A stretch of 64,000 bases of DNA from Thermaceae bacterium (lineage in GTDB: Bacteria > Deinococcota > Deinococci > Deinococcales > Thermaceae): positions 29,299 to 93,298 of the forward strand of contig JADMIM010000001.1 of NCBI GenBank assembly GCA_015478585.1, read 5' to 3'. The position numbers and the translations under genes were made by a program. The notes under the pieces are model-generated. The model ran no database searches, was not told the origin of the DNA, and saw only the letters and a list, made by a program, of their open reading frames with translations. Positions 19,816 to 28,999 of the stretch are shown piece after piece. How positions within the stretch are numbered: position 1 is the stretch's first letter; each line of letters starts with the position of its first letter.

Positions 19816-20556
19816 TCGCCTGCGCCTACGACGGCGGCGATTGGGATTGTTCGCATCCCCCTCGCGCTCCTTGGGTGGCTCGCCCGCCACGATGCGCGGG
19901 CGAGCTTGTGGCCGCTCCTGGCGCGGCTGGGGCTGCCGCTGGCTGGGGTCTATTCGCTGTATCTGCACCAACTCGGCCTCGAAGACATGCTCCCCAACCT
20001 TTTGCGTCAGGCGCACCGGGTAGTCGTCCTGGTCGAAGTATAGGAGGCTCAAACCAGGGCGCAGGCGGTAGACCCGCACGGTTTTTTCGGCTTCTTCCCA
20101 GGGCAGCTTGAGGGTTCCGTCGGGCAGCCGCTCGGCGTAGGCCCGGCCCCCGACCATTCTGAACATCTCGACCTCACCCACCTCGAGTTCCAGCTCGCCC
20201 ACCGCCAGAATTAGCGAGAGCGGGTCGTGCATCTCGCTCAGGTAGGGGATGGCGAAATCCTCGCGGCCCTGGCTCACCGTGACCAGCCCATCCTCCTTGG
20301 AGAACTCGACTTCCATAAGTCTGCTGCCGCCCCCCTCCACGCGCTCGCGGTATGTGCGGGGAAGCCCCTCAGCATCGAGTTCGCTCTCCCAGCGCTGGCG
20401 GGTTTTGGGCAAGGGGAGCTCGACGTTGGCCTCTAAGGTCACCCGCAGCCCACCCTGGCGGGGCTCGAGCGTAATGCGCTGCTCTCCGGCGGCGTGCCCG
20501 GCGTATTTGAGGCTATAGCGCAGGCTCTGCGCGACTGCCGTATCCACGAGGTTCAT
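19807..20556 (-). CDS. Unknown protein with an arginine-rich tail
   Basis: 249 aa, not recognised. No signal peptide or membrane segment is seen. The body is rich in beta-type, charged sequence (LRVTLEANVELPLPKTRQRWESELDAEGLPR, GLSLLYFDQDDYPVRLTQKVG). It is vaguely like DUF3108-type proteins, but I would not assign it. The last 50 residues are Pro/Gln/Arg-rich and end in NRRRRRRRRYN, a strongly basic tail that could bind nucleic acid. The final codons overlap a heptad repeat hairpin. It is co-directional with hisD, which follows about 80 bases on. Confidence 0.6.
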   Translation of the reverse strand: MNLVDTAVAQSLRYSLKYAGHAAGEQRITLEPRQGGLRVTLEANVELPLPKTRQRWESELDAEGLPRTYRERVEGGGSRLMEVEFSKEDGLVTVSQGREDFAIPYLSEMHDPLSLILAVGELELEVGEVEMFRMVGGRAYAERLPDGTLKLPWEEAEKTVRVYRLRPGLSLLYFDQDDYPVRLTQKVGEHVFEAELVQIQRIDPSQRQPQPRQERPQARPRIVAGEPPKEREGDANNPNRRRRRRRRYN

Positions 20557-20562
20557 CCTAAC

Positions 20563-20634
20563 TCATAGGGAAAGGATGCGCCGTAGCCCGGTATCCACAT
20601 CACCCCACCAGACCTGCCCCCGCAGGATTACCAC
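20563..20634 (-). pseudogene. MazF toxin stub
   Basis: GTG at 20634 opens VVILRGQVWWGDVDTGLRRILSL and stops at 20563 after 24 codons. RGQVWWGD is the typical MazF N-terminal motif. A full toxin needs about 110 residues, so this is only a stub after a deletion. It overlaps the stop of the MazE-like antitoxin, as a real mazEF pair would. Confidence 0.65.
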
Positions 20635-20864
20635 TCATTGGCCTCAAACGTCCTGCGTGCAGCGGCCTGTAGTGCCGGGTCGGGTTCCTCATCCAACCCA
20701 TCGAGAGCGCGATTGAACGCCTCCACTTCCGCCTCCAAACCGTGTTTGCGGATGTACTCCTCCAGCGCCTTGGCGTAAAGTTCACTCCGGGAAATGCGTA
20801 GCTGCTGGGCTAGTTTTTCACCTTCCTCAAAGGTTTTGTCAGGCAGAGAGATAGCAGTTTTCAC
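20628..20864 (-). CDS. MazE/ribbon-helix-helix antitoxin, orphan
   Basis: 78 aa. MKTAISLPDKTFEEGEKLAQQLRISRSELYAKALEEYIRKHG is a ribbon-helix-helix DNA-binding domain (about residues 1-44). The acidic C-terminal part (FNRALDGLDEEPDPALQ) would wrap the MazF toxin. The toxin gene downstream survives only as a 24-codon stub, so the antitoxin is now unpaired. A perfect inverted repeat stands 7 bases upstream of its start and is its probable operator. Confidence 0.8.
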   Translation of the reverse strand: MKTAISLPDKTFEEGEKLAQQLRISRSELYAKALEEYIRKHGLEAEVEAFNRALDGLDEEPDPALQAAARRTFEANEW

Positions 20865-20870
20865 CCCCTT

Positions 20871-20889
20871 GGTATAACCGAGTTATACC
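20871..20889 (-). promoter_or_regulatory. Probable antitoxin operator
   Basis: GGTATAAC, spacer CGA, GTTATACC: a perfect 8-bp inverted repeat. TATAAC/TATACC also resemble -10 elements, so a bound ribbon-helix-helix dimer pair would block transcription. It lies between the antitoxin and the divergent lepA. Confidence 0.7.
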
Positions 20890-20937
20890 GACTTGCCAAG
20901 GCTCGTCATCCGTTACAGAGTTTCCCCACCCATCGGA

Positions 20938-20943
20938 TAGAAT
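20938..20943 (+). promoter_or_regulatory. lepA -10 element, leaderless start likely
   Basis: TAGAAT ends 8 bases before the GTG of lepA, so transcription should begin at or next to the start codon. No Shine-Dalgarno is present. The -35 is unclear. Confidence 0.45.
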
Positions 20944-20951
20944 AGACATTT

Positions 20952-22751
20952 GTGCAGGATCGAACACGCAACTTTTCCATCATCGCCCACGTAGACCACG
21001 GCAAATCTACGCTGGCTGACCGCATTCTCCAGATGACCCAGGCCGTCTCGGCGCGGGAGATGCGCGAGCAGTTTTTGGACTCCCTCGAGCTCGAGCGCGA
21101 GCGCGGCATCACCATCAAGGCCAGCGCGGTGCGGCTTTTTTACGCTGCCAAGGACGGCCAGACCTACACCTTCAACCTGATTGACACGCCGGGCCACGTG
21201 GACTTTGGCTACGAGGTGAGCCGGGCTTTAGCCGCCGTGGAAGGCGTTCTGCTGGTGGTGGACGCTTCGCAGGGCGTGGAAGCCCAGACCATCGCCAACT
21301 TCTACTTGGCCCAGGAGCACCAGCACACCATTATCCCGGTCATCAACAAGATTGACCTGCCGGGGGCACAGCCTTTGGAGGTGGCCCTCGAGGTCGAGGA
21401 AGTGCTGGGCATCCCCGCCGACGACTGTGTGTTTGCCTCGGGCAAAACTGGTCAGGGTGTGGAGGACATCCTAGAGGCCATCGTGGCCAAGATTCCCGCC
21501 CCCGCTGGGAAGCCAGAAAACCCTACCCAGGCGCTCATCTTCGACTCGATATTCGATGCCTACCAGGGGGTAATTCCATACGTGCGGGTAATGGACGGTA
21601 GCCTCAAACCCGGCGACCGCATTCGCATCTGGTCTACCGAGAAGGAGTTCAATGTAGACCGGGTGGGGGTGTTCAGGCCCGGCCTGCTCGAGGCTGTTCC
21701 CAGCTTTGGCCCCGGCGAGGTGGGCTGGGTCACGGCCCGCATTAGCGAGATTGGCGATGCCCAGGTAGGTGATACCATCACCCTGGCAGAAAACCCCTGT
21801 GCCGCGCCTTATCCGGGCTTCAAACCGGCCAAACCGGTGGTCTTCGCGGGGATTTACCCCACCGACACACAGGAATACAACCGGCTGCGCGAAGCCCTCG
21901 AGAAGCTCAAGCTCAACGATGCTGCCCTTTCCTTCGAGCCGGAAACCTCCGAGGCCCTGGGATTCGGTTTCCGCTGCGGCTTTTTGGGGCTTCTCCATGC
22001 CGAAATTGTGCAGGAGCGGCTCGAGCGCGAGTTTGACTTAGACCTCATCGCCACCGCGCCCAGCGTGATTTACCGCGTCCACATGACCGATGGACGTGAG
22101 TTGGAGATCCACAACCCCTCCGAGCTGCCCACCTCGGATCGCCTCGAGGCCGTCTACGAGCCGTATGTCAAGCTCACGGTCTATACCCCGGAAGAGTACG
22201 TCGGCTCGATCATGCAGCTCCTGCAAGAAAAACGCGGCAAGATGGGCAATATGCACTATATTGGCAAGCGGGTTGAACTTGTCTACGAGGTTCCCTTCGG
22301 CGAAATCCTGTACGACTTCCACGACCGACTGAAGAGCATCTCGCGGGGCTATGCCTCGATGGACTATGAGCAGATTGGCTACCAGGAGGGCGAGCTGGTC
22401 AAGGTCACGATTCTGGTCAACGACGAGGGTGTGGACGCGCTGGCCTTCATCTCCCACAAGGACAAAGCCTATAGCGTGGGGCGCGAAATTGTAGACAAGC
22501 TGGGCGAGGTGATTCCCCGCCAGCAGTTCGCGGTTCCGATTCAGGCCGCGATTGGTGGGAAGATTATTGCCCGTGCGACGGTCAAGGCGCTGCGCAAAGA
22601 CGTGCTGGCGAAGTGCTACGGCGGCGATATTAGCCGTAAGAAAAAGCTCTTGGAGAAGCAAAAAGAGGGCAAAAAGCGCATGAAGTCCATCGGCAAGGTG
22701 GACGTGCCACAGGAGGCCTTCCTGGCGGTGCTTTCGACAGGAAGAGAGTAG
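20952..22751 (+). CDS. lepA: Elongation factor 4 (LepA)
   Basis: 599 aa, normal length. A ribosome-dependent GTPase related to EF-G. G1 [11 protein letters not shown] (about 10-20), switch [16 protein letters not shown]4 NKIDLP, and the LepA-specific C-terminal domain with [24 protein letters not shown] and [34 protein letters not shown] are present. The start is GTG at 20952, without a Shine-Dalgarno but 8 bases after a TAGAAT -10, so the message is probably leaderless. It is divergent from the antitoxin gene. Confidence 0.97.
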   Translation: MQDRTRNFSIIAHVDHGKSTLADRILQMTQAVSAREMREQFLDSLELERERGITIKASAVRLFYAAKDGQTYTFNLIDTPGHVDFGYEVSRALAAVEGVLLVVDASQGVEAQTIANFYLAQEHQHTIIPVINKIDLPGAQPLEVALEVEEVLGIPADDCVFASGKTGQGVEDILEAIVAKIPAPAGKPENPTQALIFDSIFDAYQGVIPYVRVMDGSLKPGDRIRIWSTEKEFNVDRVGVFRPGLLEAVPSFGPGEVGWVTARISEIGDAQVGDTITLAENPCAAPYPGFKPAKPVVFAGIYPTDTQEYNRLREALEKLKLNDAALSFEPETSEALGFGFRCGFLGLLHAEIVQERLEREFDLDLIATAPSVIYRVHMTDGRELEIHNPSELPTSDRLEAVYEPYVKLTVYTPEEYVGSIMQLLQEKRGKMGNMHYIGKRVELVYEVPFGEILYDFHDRLKSISRGYASMDYEQIGYQEGELVKVTILVNDEGVDALAFISHKDKAYSVGREIVDKLGEVIPRQQFAVPIQAAIGGKIIARATVKALRKDVLAKCYGGDISRKKKLLEKQKEGKKRMKSIGKVDVPQEAFLAVLSTGRE

Positions 22752-22755
22752 GAAC

Positions 22756-22776
22756 GGTTGACCATTGACCGCAAAG
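22756..22776 (+). repeat. Short heptad tract after lepA
   Basis: GGTTGAC, CATTGAC, CGCAAAG in register. The same CGCAAAG unit ends the tract at 59136-59170. Confidence 0.5.
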
Positions 22777-22845
22777 ATGACCCTCCGATATTTGCGACCG
22801 CCCAACCGACCCTCGAGCCGTCCCCTTCTGGGCTACCCTATAGCT

Positions 22846-23829
22846 ATGTCCTTGCGGCTCCAACTGGCCTGGGTAATTGGCATCATGACCTTTGCCAGCA
22901 GCGGTGCGGCGATGGCCGGGGTCTGGCTGGGCAACCACGACCTTAGCCCTAGCTTGCTGCCGATGCTGGTGTGGGGGGTGGCGGTGGCGGTTCTTTCGGC
23001 TTTCACGGGGTTTTTTCTCTCCCGTATTCTGATTAATCCGGTAGATGAACTCACTCGAGGCTTGGTCTATTTGCGCGGCACCGACCGCAGCCTGGCTGAG
23101 CTGCAACTGCCCAAACCGCAAAGCCGCCCACCGCTCGAGGTCTCTCAACTGCGCGAAGGCTTTAGCGACCTGCTCCACCACATCAAGGGGCTTTTGGAAG
23201 CTCGGGAAGCCACCTACGCTGCCCTCACCCACGACCTCAAAACCCCCATGTTGGCCTCGATTCGGGCCCTGGAATACCTCGAGCGCACCGATGACTTGGG
23301 CCCCGAGCGGCGCAAGGAGGTCTTGCACGAGCTACGCGACGAACTCGGGCGCAGCTATCAACTGGTGGAGAATCTGCTGGTAGCCAGCCGCCTGGAGGTG
23401 CAAAAGCCCCAGCTCGAGGTGGTCAACCTGCGGGCTTTGCTGGACGATATGCGGCTGCGCTATGTGCGGGAGGCCGAGCGGCGGGGCATCCGTTTGCAGA
23501 TCGAAGGCAGCGGGCAGGCCAGGGCTGACCGCAACCTGCTCGACCGGGCCATCACCAACCTATCGGAAAACGCTCTACGCCATGCTAAAAAAACCCTGAC
23601 CCTGCGGGCCGGGGAGGGTTGGCTCGAGGTCGAGGATGATGGCCCCGGTCTGCCGATGAACCTTGCGTTGCTTACCCAACCCTTCCGTAGCGTGCAACTG
23701 CGGGGAGTACGGGCCGGAACGGCAGGCTTGGGTCTATACGTCGCCAAACGGGTCGCCGAGGTGCATGGCGGCAAACTCGAGTCGTTGGATGTCGCTGTGG
23801 GGACGAAGCTGCGCCTGAGCCTGGGGTAA
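22846..23829 (+). CDS. Sensor histidine kinase
   Basis: 327 aa from ATG 22846; the in-frame sequence before it is not conserved-looking. Two membrane segments (about 1-30 and 40-60) flank a very short outside loop, so sensing is probably within the membrane. A HAMP-like region follows. The H box is AALTHDLKTPML (about 127-138) of the HisKA class, with N box TNLSENALRHA, G1 DDGPGLP and G2 GTAGLGLYVAKRVAE. The response regulator follows after 3 bases. Its signal is unknown. Confidence 0.88.
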   Translation: MSLRLQLAWVIGIMTFASSGAAMAGVWLGNHDLSPSLLPMLVWGVAVAVLSAFTGFFLSRILINPVDELTRGLVYLRGTDRSLAELQLPKPQSRPPLEVSQLREGFSDLLHHIKGLLEAREATYAALTHDLKTPMLASIRALEYLERTDDLGPERRKEVLHELRDELGRSYQLVENLLVASRLEVQKPQLEVVNLRALLDDMRLRYVREAERRGIRLQIEGSGQARADRNLLDRAITNLSENALRHAKKTLTLRAGEGWLEVEDDGPGLPMNLALLTQPFRSVQLRGVRAGTAGLGLYVAKRVAEVHGGKLESLDVAVGTKLRLSLG

Positions 23830-23832
23830 GCG

Positions 23833-24411
23833 GTGCGACTGCTGATTGCCGACGACCACCCCTTATTCCGGCTGGGCCTGCGGGCCGCTCTGGAGCAAGC
23901 GGGTTTTGAGGTGGTAGCTGAGGCCAATAACGGCCTACAAGCCCTGGAACTGGCGCTTAAACATCTCCCCGATGCACTTTTGCTCGACCTCAAGATGCCC
24001 GAGTTAGACGGTATTGCCGCTACCCGCAAGCTGCGCGAACGCGGCTTCGAGCAGATTATCGCCCTGCTGACTACTTTTACCGAACCGGCCCTGATCCACG
24101 AGGCTGCCAGGGCCGGGGCCGATGCCTACTGGTCTAAGGAAGTGCCGCCGGAAGCGCTGGCGGTGCGATTGCTGCGGCTCAAAGAGGGCAAAGAGCCTCG
24201 CTTGACCCCCCCGCCCATGCCTTCCCTGACCCCCCGCGAGGCCGAGGTACTGGCCCAACTGGCAACCGGGCTATCCACCAAGGAAATCGCCCGCAACCTC
24301 TCCTTATCGCCCGAAACGGTAAAAGATTACCTGGACAGGTTATATGCCAAGCTCGAGGCCAGAAACCGGGTAGAGGCCCTCGAGCGAGCCCGCTCACTTG
24401 GGTTTTTGTAA
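23833..24411 (+). CDS. NarL/FixJ-type response regulator
   Basis: 192 aa. The receiver domain has acidic residues in LLIADDHP, the phosphoacceptor Asp52 in ALLLDLKMPELDG, and Thr in LLTTF with Lys in WSKEVPP. The C-terminal LuxR helix-turn-helix is LTPREAEVLAQLATGLSTKEIARNLSLSPETVKDYLDRLYAKLEARNRVEAL. GTG 23833 follows the kinase stop after 3 bases, so the pair is translationally coupled. Unusually, its partner kinase is of the HisKA type rather than the HisKA_3 type that normally serves NarL regulators. Confidence 0.9.
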   Translation: MRLLIADDHPLFRLGLRAALEQAGFEVVAEANNGLQALELALKHLPDALLLDLKMPELDGIAATRKLRERGFEQIIALLTTFTEPALIHEAARAGADAYWSKEVPPEALAVRLLRLKEGKEPRLTPPPMPSLTPREAEVLAQLATGLSTKEIARNLSLSPETVKDYLDRLYAKLEARNRVEALERARSLGFL

Positions 24412-24486
24412 ACCAGCCCATCAATTTTGCGACCCCCCCATTTAGGGGTAGGCATTTCATTTTCAATTCATCATCATGTGCAAGCG

Positions 24487-27105
24487 ATGAAACAAAAAGG
24501 TTTTGTTTTGGTTGTTGCCCTGTCAGCCCTCTTGGTGCTCTTTACTTTGGTGCTCACCGCCAGCTTGTCAGGGGTTTCCAACACCCGCAATGCTACCAGC
24601 AATGTACTCACCACCCAGGCCCAGTTTGCTGCCGAGGCCGGGCTCGAGCAGGGTGTAGTTACAGTTTGGCACAAGATCGTCAGCAGCGGTTCGTTTGCCA
24701 AAACCATCACCGGCTACTCCGGCCAGCTCGCCACCCTCAACCTGGGGCCATCCAACACCGACGACCCCAAGACCGCCCCCACCTATAGCATCCCGGCTAC
24801 AACCTTGCCCGGCGCAAGCAGCTATAGCACAACCATCCAGCGCCTGGCGGATCAATACGACAACGCGGGCCGCTTGCAGACTATCCGGCTGCGGGTCACG
24901 GCGATTGGTACGAAGGGCAGCGGCAACAACCAGACCACTCGAGTCTTGCAGCAAAACTGGGAGATTAACCGGGGGTATTTCCCCTTCGACTACGCCCTGC
25001 TCACCAACAACGCCAACTGCGTGTTCTGCCACTCCGACTTTCGCGGCATGGATGCCTTCAACGGCGTAAACCCCACCCAGCAGAACGACGGAAGCTGGCG
25101 GGTGGGTAGTGCCACCTCGCAAAACCCCTGGGAGCGCATCAAAGTAGGAACCCTCGAGCGCCTGGAAAACCGCTATTTCTCCGGGGGTGGCAGCGACGAT
25201 ACCGACACCAGCATCCACGGTACCCTCTATACCCGTGGTACGGCCCGCACCCTACAGGGCTGGACGGGCAACTTCTCCACTGGGCCAGCCCCTTCGCTGC
25301 GCAGCACCCTCACCCCCGGCCAGAGCCAAATTACCAACAATAGCGCCGTCAACAACTCGCTCATCGAAACCAACTGCGCCAACTACGCCACCAACACCAC
25401 CTGCACAGCCAACAAAAACTTCTATACCAACTACCCTACCGACACCAACAACCCCGGCGATAACAGCATTCTCAGCGCCAAGAAAGACTGGCCGGATGGC
25501 CCCCTGCCCAGCACCTTTCCCCTGCCCATCCCCGAGAAACCCGATGCCAGCGGCAATGTTAACCGCCTCACCGACTTTTCTACCGAGTGGTTGCCCACCG
25601 TGCAGGCCAGCATCAACGGTAGCAACGACGACTACCCCAGCGGGGGTATCAAAGCTCCCATGCAGATTTTTACCTCGGCCCAGAGCAATATCGCCTGGGG
25701 CGGAAGCGTGCAGAGCAAAACCTCGAGCGACCTGGGGCAAGGCAGTGGGCTGGGCAGCAACAACGTGGTCATTGACGGCTCCACCACACCCATCAACATA
25801 GACAAAACCGTGTTCATCAACGGCGACGTGATCATCCGGGGCCGGGTGCGCGGTCAGGGAACCATTATCGCCAGCGGCAACGTGTACGTGATGGGCGACC
25901 TGACCTACGACTGCGGCAGCGGCAGCAGCACCGCCGACTGCGACTACAGCAAGGCCAAGAGCGATAAAAACTTCCCCAGCCTGAACCTGATTTCCGCGGG
26001 CAACACCCTGGTGGGCGACTATCAGAGCCGCTTCCGCTTGACGGATGGCCGTATTCCCGACTACACCCTGGCGGGAAACCTCAACAACAAAGACGATTAC
26101 GAAGCAGGCTTCGAGGGCGGCTACTCCAACCTGAGCGGTGTGAGCACCAGCGCCATCGGCACCCTGCCCAGCGACCCCAATACCGCCCTGAGCAGCGTCA
26201 CCGAGCAAAACAATACTGATAGCAGCGGGAAAACCTATGTCAGTGCCAGCCAACTGTTCAAGTTTGCCGGTTGCAACGACTTCTGGAAACGCAAACCCAG
26301 CAGTGTTGCTGATGCCGACTGGGCCAGGCGACCCGAAAATCTCTACACCCAGTTCAGCTCGAGCGGCAGCGGAAGTAGCAAGCGTTGGTATGGTACGGGC
26401 GCACCCACCGGCTCGGGCACACTCAACGGCCCCCGCTGTACCGTGCCCACCCTAGCGGCGATGGAAGTAGGCAACTTCAACCGCCTCGAGATGCGCAAGT
26501 GGGCCACCGCTCGGCAAAAAGGACAGACCTACACCCCCCGCTTTTACACCTACAACGAGACTTCGGAAAAGGTGTATTTCCTGGCGACCAACGAGGAGCA
26601 CTCTCGCCTGTACAACAACTACAGCGCTGTAGATGGCTCGAGCGATATCAAGGTGGTGATGGACGACAACACCACCATCACCATCCCCAAAAGCGAGGTG
26701 CAAGCTGGGCTGGCTCGAGCCGCCAAATACAGCCTCAGACCGCAAAACAACTGGATACTGCGCAACAACCTGAAAAACCTGTTCATCCAGAGCATGTCTG
26801 GGCGCAAAACCAAGCCCCTGCGCTACGACGGCCTGCTCTACTCAGCCAACGCGGTGTTTGCCCTTTCTCAGAGCAATGGCAGCTTCAGCTCTTGCACCGC
26901 CGGGAAAGGCAACTGCGACCCCAGCCCTACCGCCGGGCGCTGGGATTTGCGCGGCTCGATTGTGGCCGCCGATACCGGCATTCTCACCCCCAGTGGCCTC
27001 ACCATCTACTACGACAAGCGCCTGAGCCCGGCTATTCAGGGGGAAGTGGGCCTCAACTTTTTCCGCAGCCAGTGGCAGGTTAAGACCCTCAAGGACATCC
27101 AATGA
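24487..27105 (+). CDS. PilX-like pilus-assembly protein, large tip-type candidate
   Basis: 872 aa. The N-terminus MKQKGFVLVVALSALLVLFTLVLTASLSG is a type III prepilin signal: cleavage after KQKG, then a hydrophobic helix. Glu5 is missing, as in PilX/GspK tip subunits. The very long body is rich in Ser, Asn, Gly and Thr and has paired cysteines. One CxxCH motif (NANCVFCHSDF, about residues 178-182) is present. The size and gene setting recall the Thermus pilus-tip DNA-uptake protein ComZ, but I cannot prove orthology. Its stop overlaps the next pilin start (ATGA). It heads a four-gene pilin operon. Confidence 0.75.
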   Translation: MKQKGFVLVVALSALLVLFTLVLTASLSGVSNTRNATSNVLTTQAQFAAEAGLEQGVVTVWHKIVSSGSFAKTITGYSGQLATLNLGPSNTDDPKTAPTYSIPATTLPGASSYSTTIQRLADQYDNAGRLQTIRLRVTAIGTKGSGNNQTTRVLQQNWEINRGYFPFDYALLTNNANCVFCHSDFRGMDAFNGVNPTQQNDGSWRVGSATSQNPWERIKVGTLERLENRYFSGGGSDDTDTSIHGTLYTRGTARTLQGWTGNFSTGPAPSLRSTLTPGQSQITNNSAVNNSLIETNCANYATNTTCTANKNFYTNYPTDTNNPGDNSILSAKKDWPDGPLPSTFPLPIPEKPDASGNVNRLTDFSTEWLPTVQASINGSNDDYPSGGIKAPMQIFTSAQSNIAWGGSVQSKTSSDLGQGSGLGSNNVVIDGSTTPINIDKTVFINGDVIIRGRVRGQGTIIASGNVYVMGDLTYDCGSGSSTADCDYSKAKSDKNFPSLNLISAGNTLVGDYQSRFRLTDGRIPDYTLAGNLNNKDDYEAGFEGGYSNLSGVSTSAIGTLPSDPNTALSSVTEQNNTDSSGKTYVSASQLFKFAGCNDFWKRKPSSVADADWARRPENLYTQFSSSGSGSSKRWYGTGAPTGSGTLNGPRCTVPTLAAMEVGNFNRLEMRKWATARQKGQTYTPRFYTYNETSEKVYFLATNEEHSRLYNNYSAVDGSSDIKVVMDDNTTITIPKSEVQAGLARAAKYSLRPQNNWILRNNLKNLFIQSMSGRKTKPLRYDGLLYSANAVFALSQSNGSFSSCTAGKGNCDPSPTAGRWDLRGSIVAADTGILTPSGLTIYYDKRLSPAIQGEVGLNFFRSQWQVKTLKDIQ

Positions 27106-27578
27106 GTACTCGAGGCTTTACCCTTTTGGAAATCCTGGGGGTGTTGCTGGTGGTTGGCATTCTCTCAGCGATTGGCATCATCAACTTTCTCAGCTATCAG
27201 CGCATTCTGGTACTGCGTCAGGCCGCGACCCAAGTGGCTACCGACCTCAACCGCATTCGCACCGAGGCCCGGCGCACCTCCCAGTCTTGGATACTGTGGG
27301 CCGACAGTGCCAACAGCTACATCTACGGCCCCCAAAGCTCGACCCCCTCGTCCACCAACTCGGGCATTGTGGTGGGGCAAGGCCGGGCCGCCACCTTGCC
27401 CACGGGAACCCAGCTCGCTTTCAAAAATAACAACTGGATTAGCTTCACCGCACCCTACGGACTCAATGCCAGTGCTGCCACACAGTCCATCACCCTGAGC
27501 CGAACCGACTCGAGCCCTAAACAAATTGGGGTCAACGTGATTGGGATTATCGGGAAGGTGGTGGTTCGTGAACAGTAA
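27102..27578 (+). CDS. Type IV pilin-like protein, FimT/GspH type
   Basis: 158 aa. MSTRGFTLLEILGVLLVVGILSAIGIINFL is a textbook prepilin signal: cleavage between G and F, Glu at +5. The rest (TEARRTSQSWILWADSANSYIYGPQ, QIGVNVIGIIGKVVVREQ) has the beta-rich form of GspH/FimT minor pilins. It overlaps the genes on both sides and is probably co-assembled with them into a pilus-tip complex. Confidence 0.85.
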   Translation: MSTRGFTLLEILGVLLVVGILSAIGIINFLSYQRILVLRQAATQVATDLNRIRTEARRTSQSWILWADSANSYIYGPQSSTPSSTNSGIVVGQGRAATLPTGTQLAFKNNNWISFTAPYGLNASAATQSITLSRTDSSPKQIGVNVIGIIGKVVVREQ

Positions 27579-28011
27579 GGGTCTCACCCTCATCGAGGTG
27601 CTGGTGGCGCTGATATTTGTGGCGATTGGCGGGATTACCCTGGGGTATCTCCTGAGCAGTTTTTCGGCGACCCGCCAGGCCCAGGGCAATACCAGTATCC
27701 AAGCTGTAGGACGCAGTTATCTGGACTCACTCAAAGCCGATTGGACCCTCAAGGACAACTATGTTGCCAATCAAGTGCCGGACAAGACCCAGTACGGCGG
27801 AGGTGTATTCGGCGTGTCAGAGCCAGTAATTACCACCTCGAGCAACGCCGCCATCACCCCCAACAGCCCCGATGCCAGCGGCAGCATTCCTTGCCTTAAA
27901 AATATCAGCATCACCGTTTCGCGCAGCAGTGGAGCCCCCCAACAACAGCAGTTTTCCTCGCAGATTGCCGCCCCCACCGGAACCAACGGGGTAGTGGTGT
28001 GTGTGCCATAG
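27568..28011 (+). CDS. Type IV minor pilin, PilV-like
   Basis: 147 aa. NSKGLTLIEVLVALIFVAIGGITLGYLL is the prepilin signal with Glu5. The start is GTG at 27568, inside the end of the preceding gene (11-base overlap). An earlier in-frame start at 27541 would put extra residues before the leader. Family by signal type, length and position: PilV/GspI. Confidence 0.82.
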   Translation: MNSKGLTLIEVLVALIFVAIGGITLGYLLSSFSATRQAQGNTSIQAVGRSYLDSLKADWTLKDNYVANQVPDKTQYGGGVFGVSEPVITTSSNAAITPNSPDASGSIPCLKNISITVSRSSGAPQQQQFSSQIAAPTGTNGVVVCVP

Positions 28012-28935
28012 GTGAAAGTGATGCGAAACTACGGGTTTACCCTAATTGAACTGCTGGTGGCTTCGGCAATCGCTTTGCTGGTGCTGGGACTGGTTGCCGG
28101 CGGCATCCAAAGCGGCTCGAGCGCCACCCGAGTTATCCAGACCCAACAGCAGATGCTCGAGGACGTGCGCGTTGCGGGCAACTATATCGCCGACACCGTA
28201 GCCTCGGCGGTATACGTCTTCCCGCCCGGAACCACCCTGACCATTGGTGGGAATGGCTATACTAGCAAAAACCCCAGCAGCAATAAAAACATCTGGACAG
28301 TAGGAACCGACCCGGTAATTGCCCTTATCACCCCACCTTCCGTCACTGACCAGCAGTGCAAATATAGCAGCTCGCAGTCGCAAGACCCGAGCTGTTATCA
28401 GTTCAAAGCCTTCTATGTCCTCAACCGGGGGGCGGTGGTCACGGCAGCCACCGGAGCGGAAAATCCGGGGGCCGATCCCACCAACAACAACCGCTGGATG
28501 ATTTACGAATACCGCGAGAACTTGCGCCCTAGCTCGGCCTCGGAGGGCACCTGGAACAACTTGTACGAACAAAATATGTCCAAGACCAACTGGCTAAACC
28601 CCTTGCCGGAGGTGGCCCAAGGGGCACTGCCCAGTCTGGTGCGCTCCTACCAGAACAATACCGGCGGTGGAAACCTGCTGGCCGACTATATTCAGCCCAA
28701 TGCCGGATTCAGCTTGGACTTCGCTACCAGTTCGTGTAATGCCTGGCTTCAGGCCAAGAAAACCGTCGTCCAGAGTAGTTGCGTAGCGGTAACGGGCGAC
28801 CCCGAACGCACCTACAGCCTGGCGCGTATCAGCCTGACCCTGGTGGCACAAAAGCTCGGACAGCAACCGGCAACCACCCCCACCCTCAGCTTTGTGTTGA
28901 GCCCGCGCAATCTGGCCGCATTCTTGAAAGATTGA
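28012..28935 (+). CDS. Type IV minor pilin, PilW-like
   Basis: 307 aa. MKVMRNYGFTLIELLVASAIALLVLGLVAGGIQSG is a prepilin leader with Glu5. The body has several cysteines (CKYSSSQSQDPSCY, SSCNAWLQAKKTVVQSSC) and ends in a beta-rich part, as in PilW/GspJ. Three start codons are possible: GTG 28012, GTG 28018 and ATG 28021; the last gives the most typical leader. It is the last gene of the pilin operon. Confidence 0.82.
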   Translation: MKVMRNYGFTLIELLVASAIALLVLGLVAGGIQSGSSATRVIQTQQQMLEDVRVAGNYIADTVASAVYVFPPGTTLTIGGNGYTSKNPSSNKNIWTVGTDPVIALITPPSVTDQQCKYSSSQSQDPSCYQFKAFYVLNRGAVVTAATGAENPGADPTNNNRWMIYEYRENLRPSSASEGTWNNLYEQNMSKTNWLNPLPEVAQGALPSLVRSYQNNTGGGNLLADYIQPNAGFSLDFATSSCNAWLQAKKTVVQSSCVAVTGDPERTYSLARISLTLVAQKLGQQPATTPTLSFVLSPRNLAAFLKD

Positions 28936-28999
28936 CCAACCGCCACTATTTCTTTGGCTGCTACATTCGTCCCGGCCCTCCAGCGCTAATCTGGGAAGG

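Noticed and set aside
25252..26253. 333-codon minus-strand frame inside the PilX-like gene
   Set aside because: Gly/Val/Ala-rich mirror of the Asn/Ser/Thr-rich coding strand; no start signal or motif.
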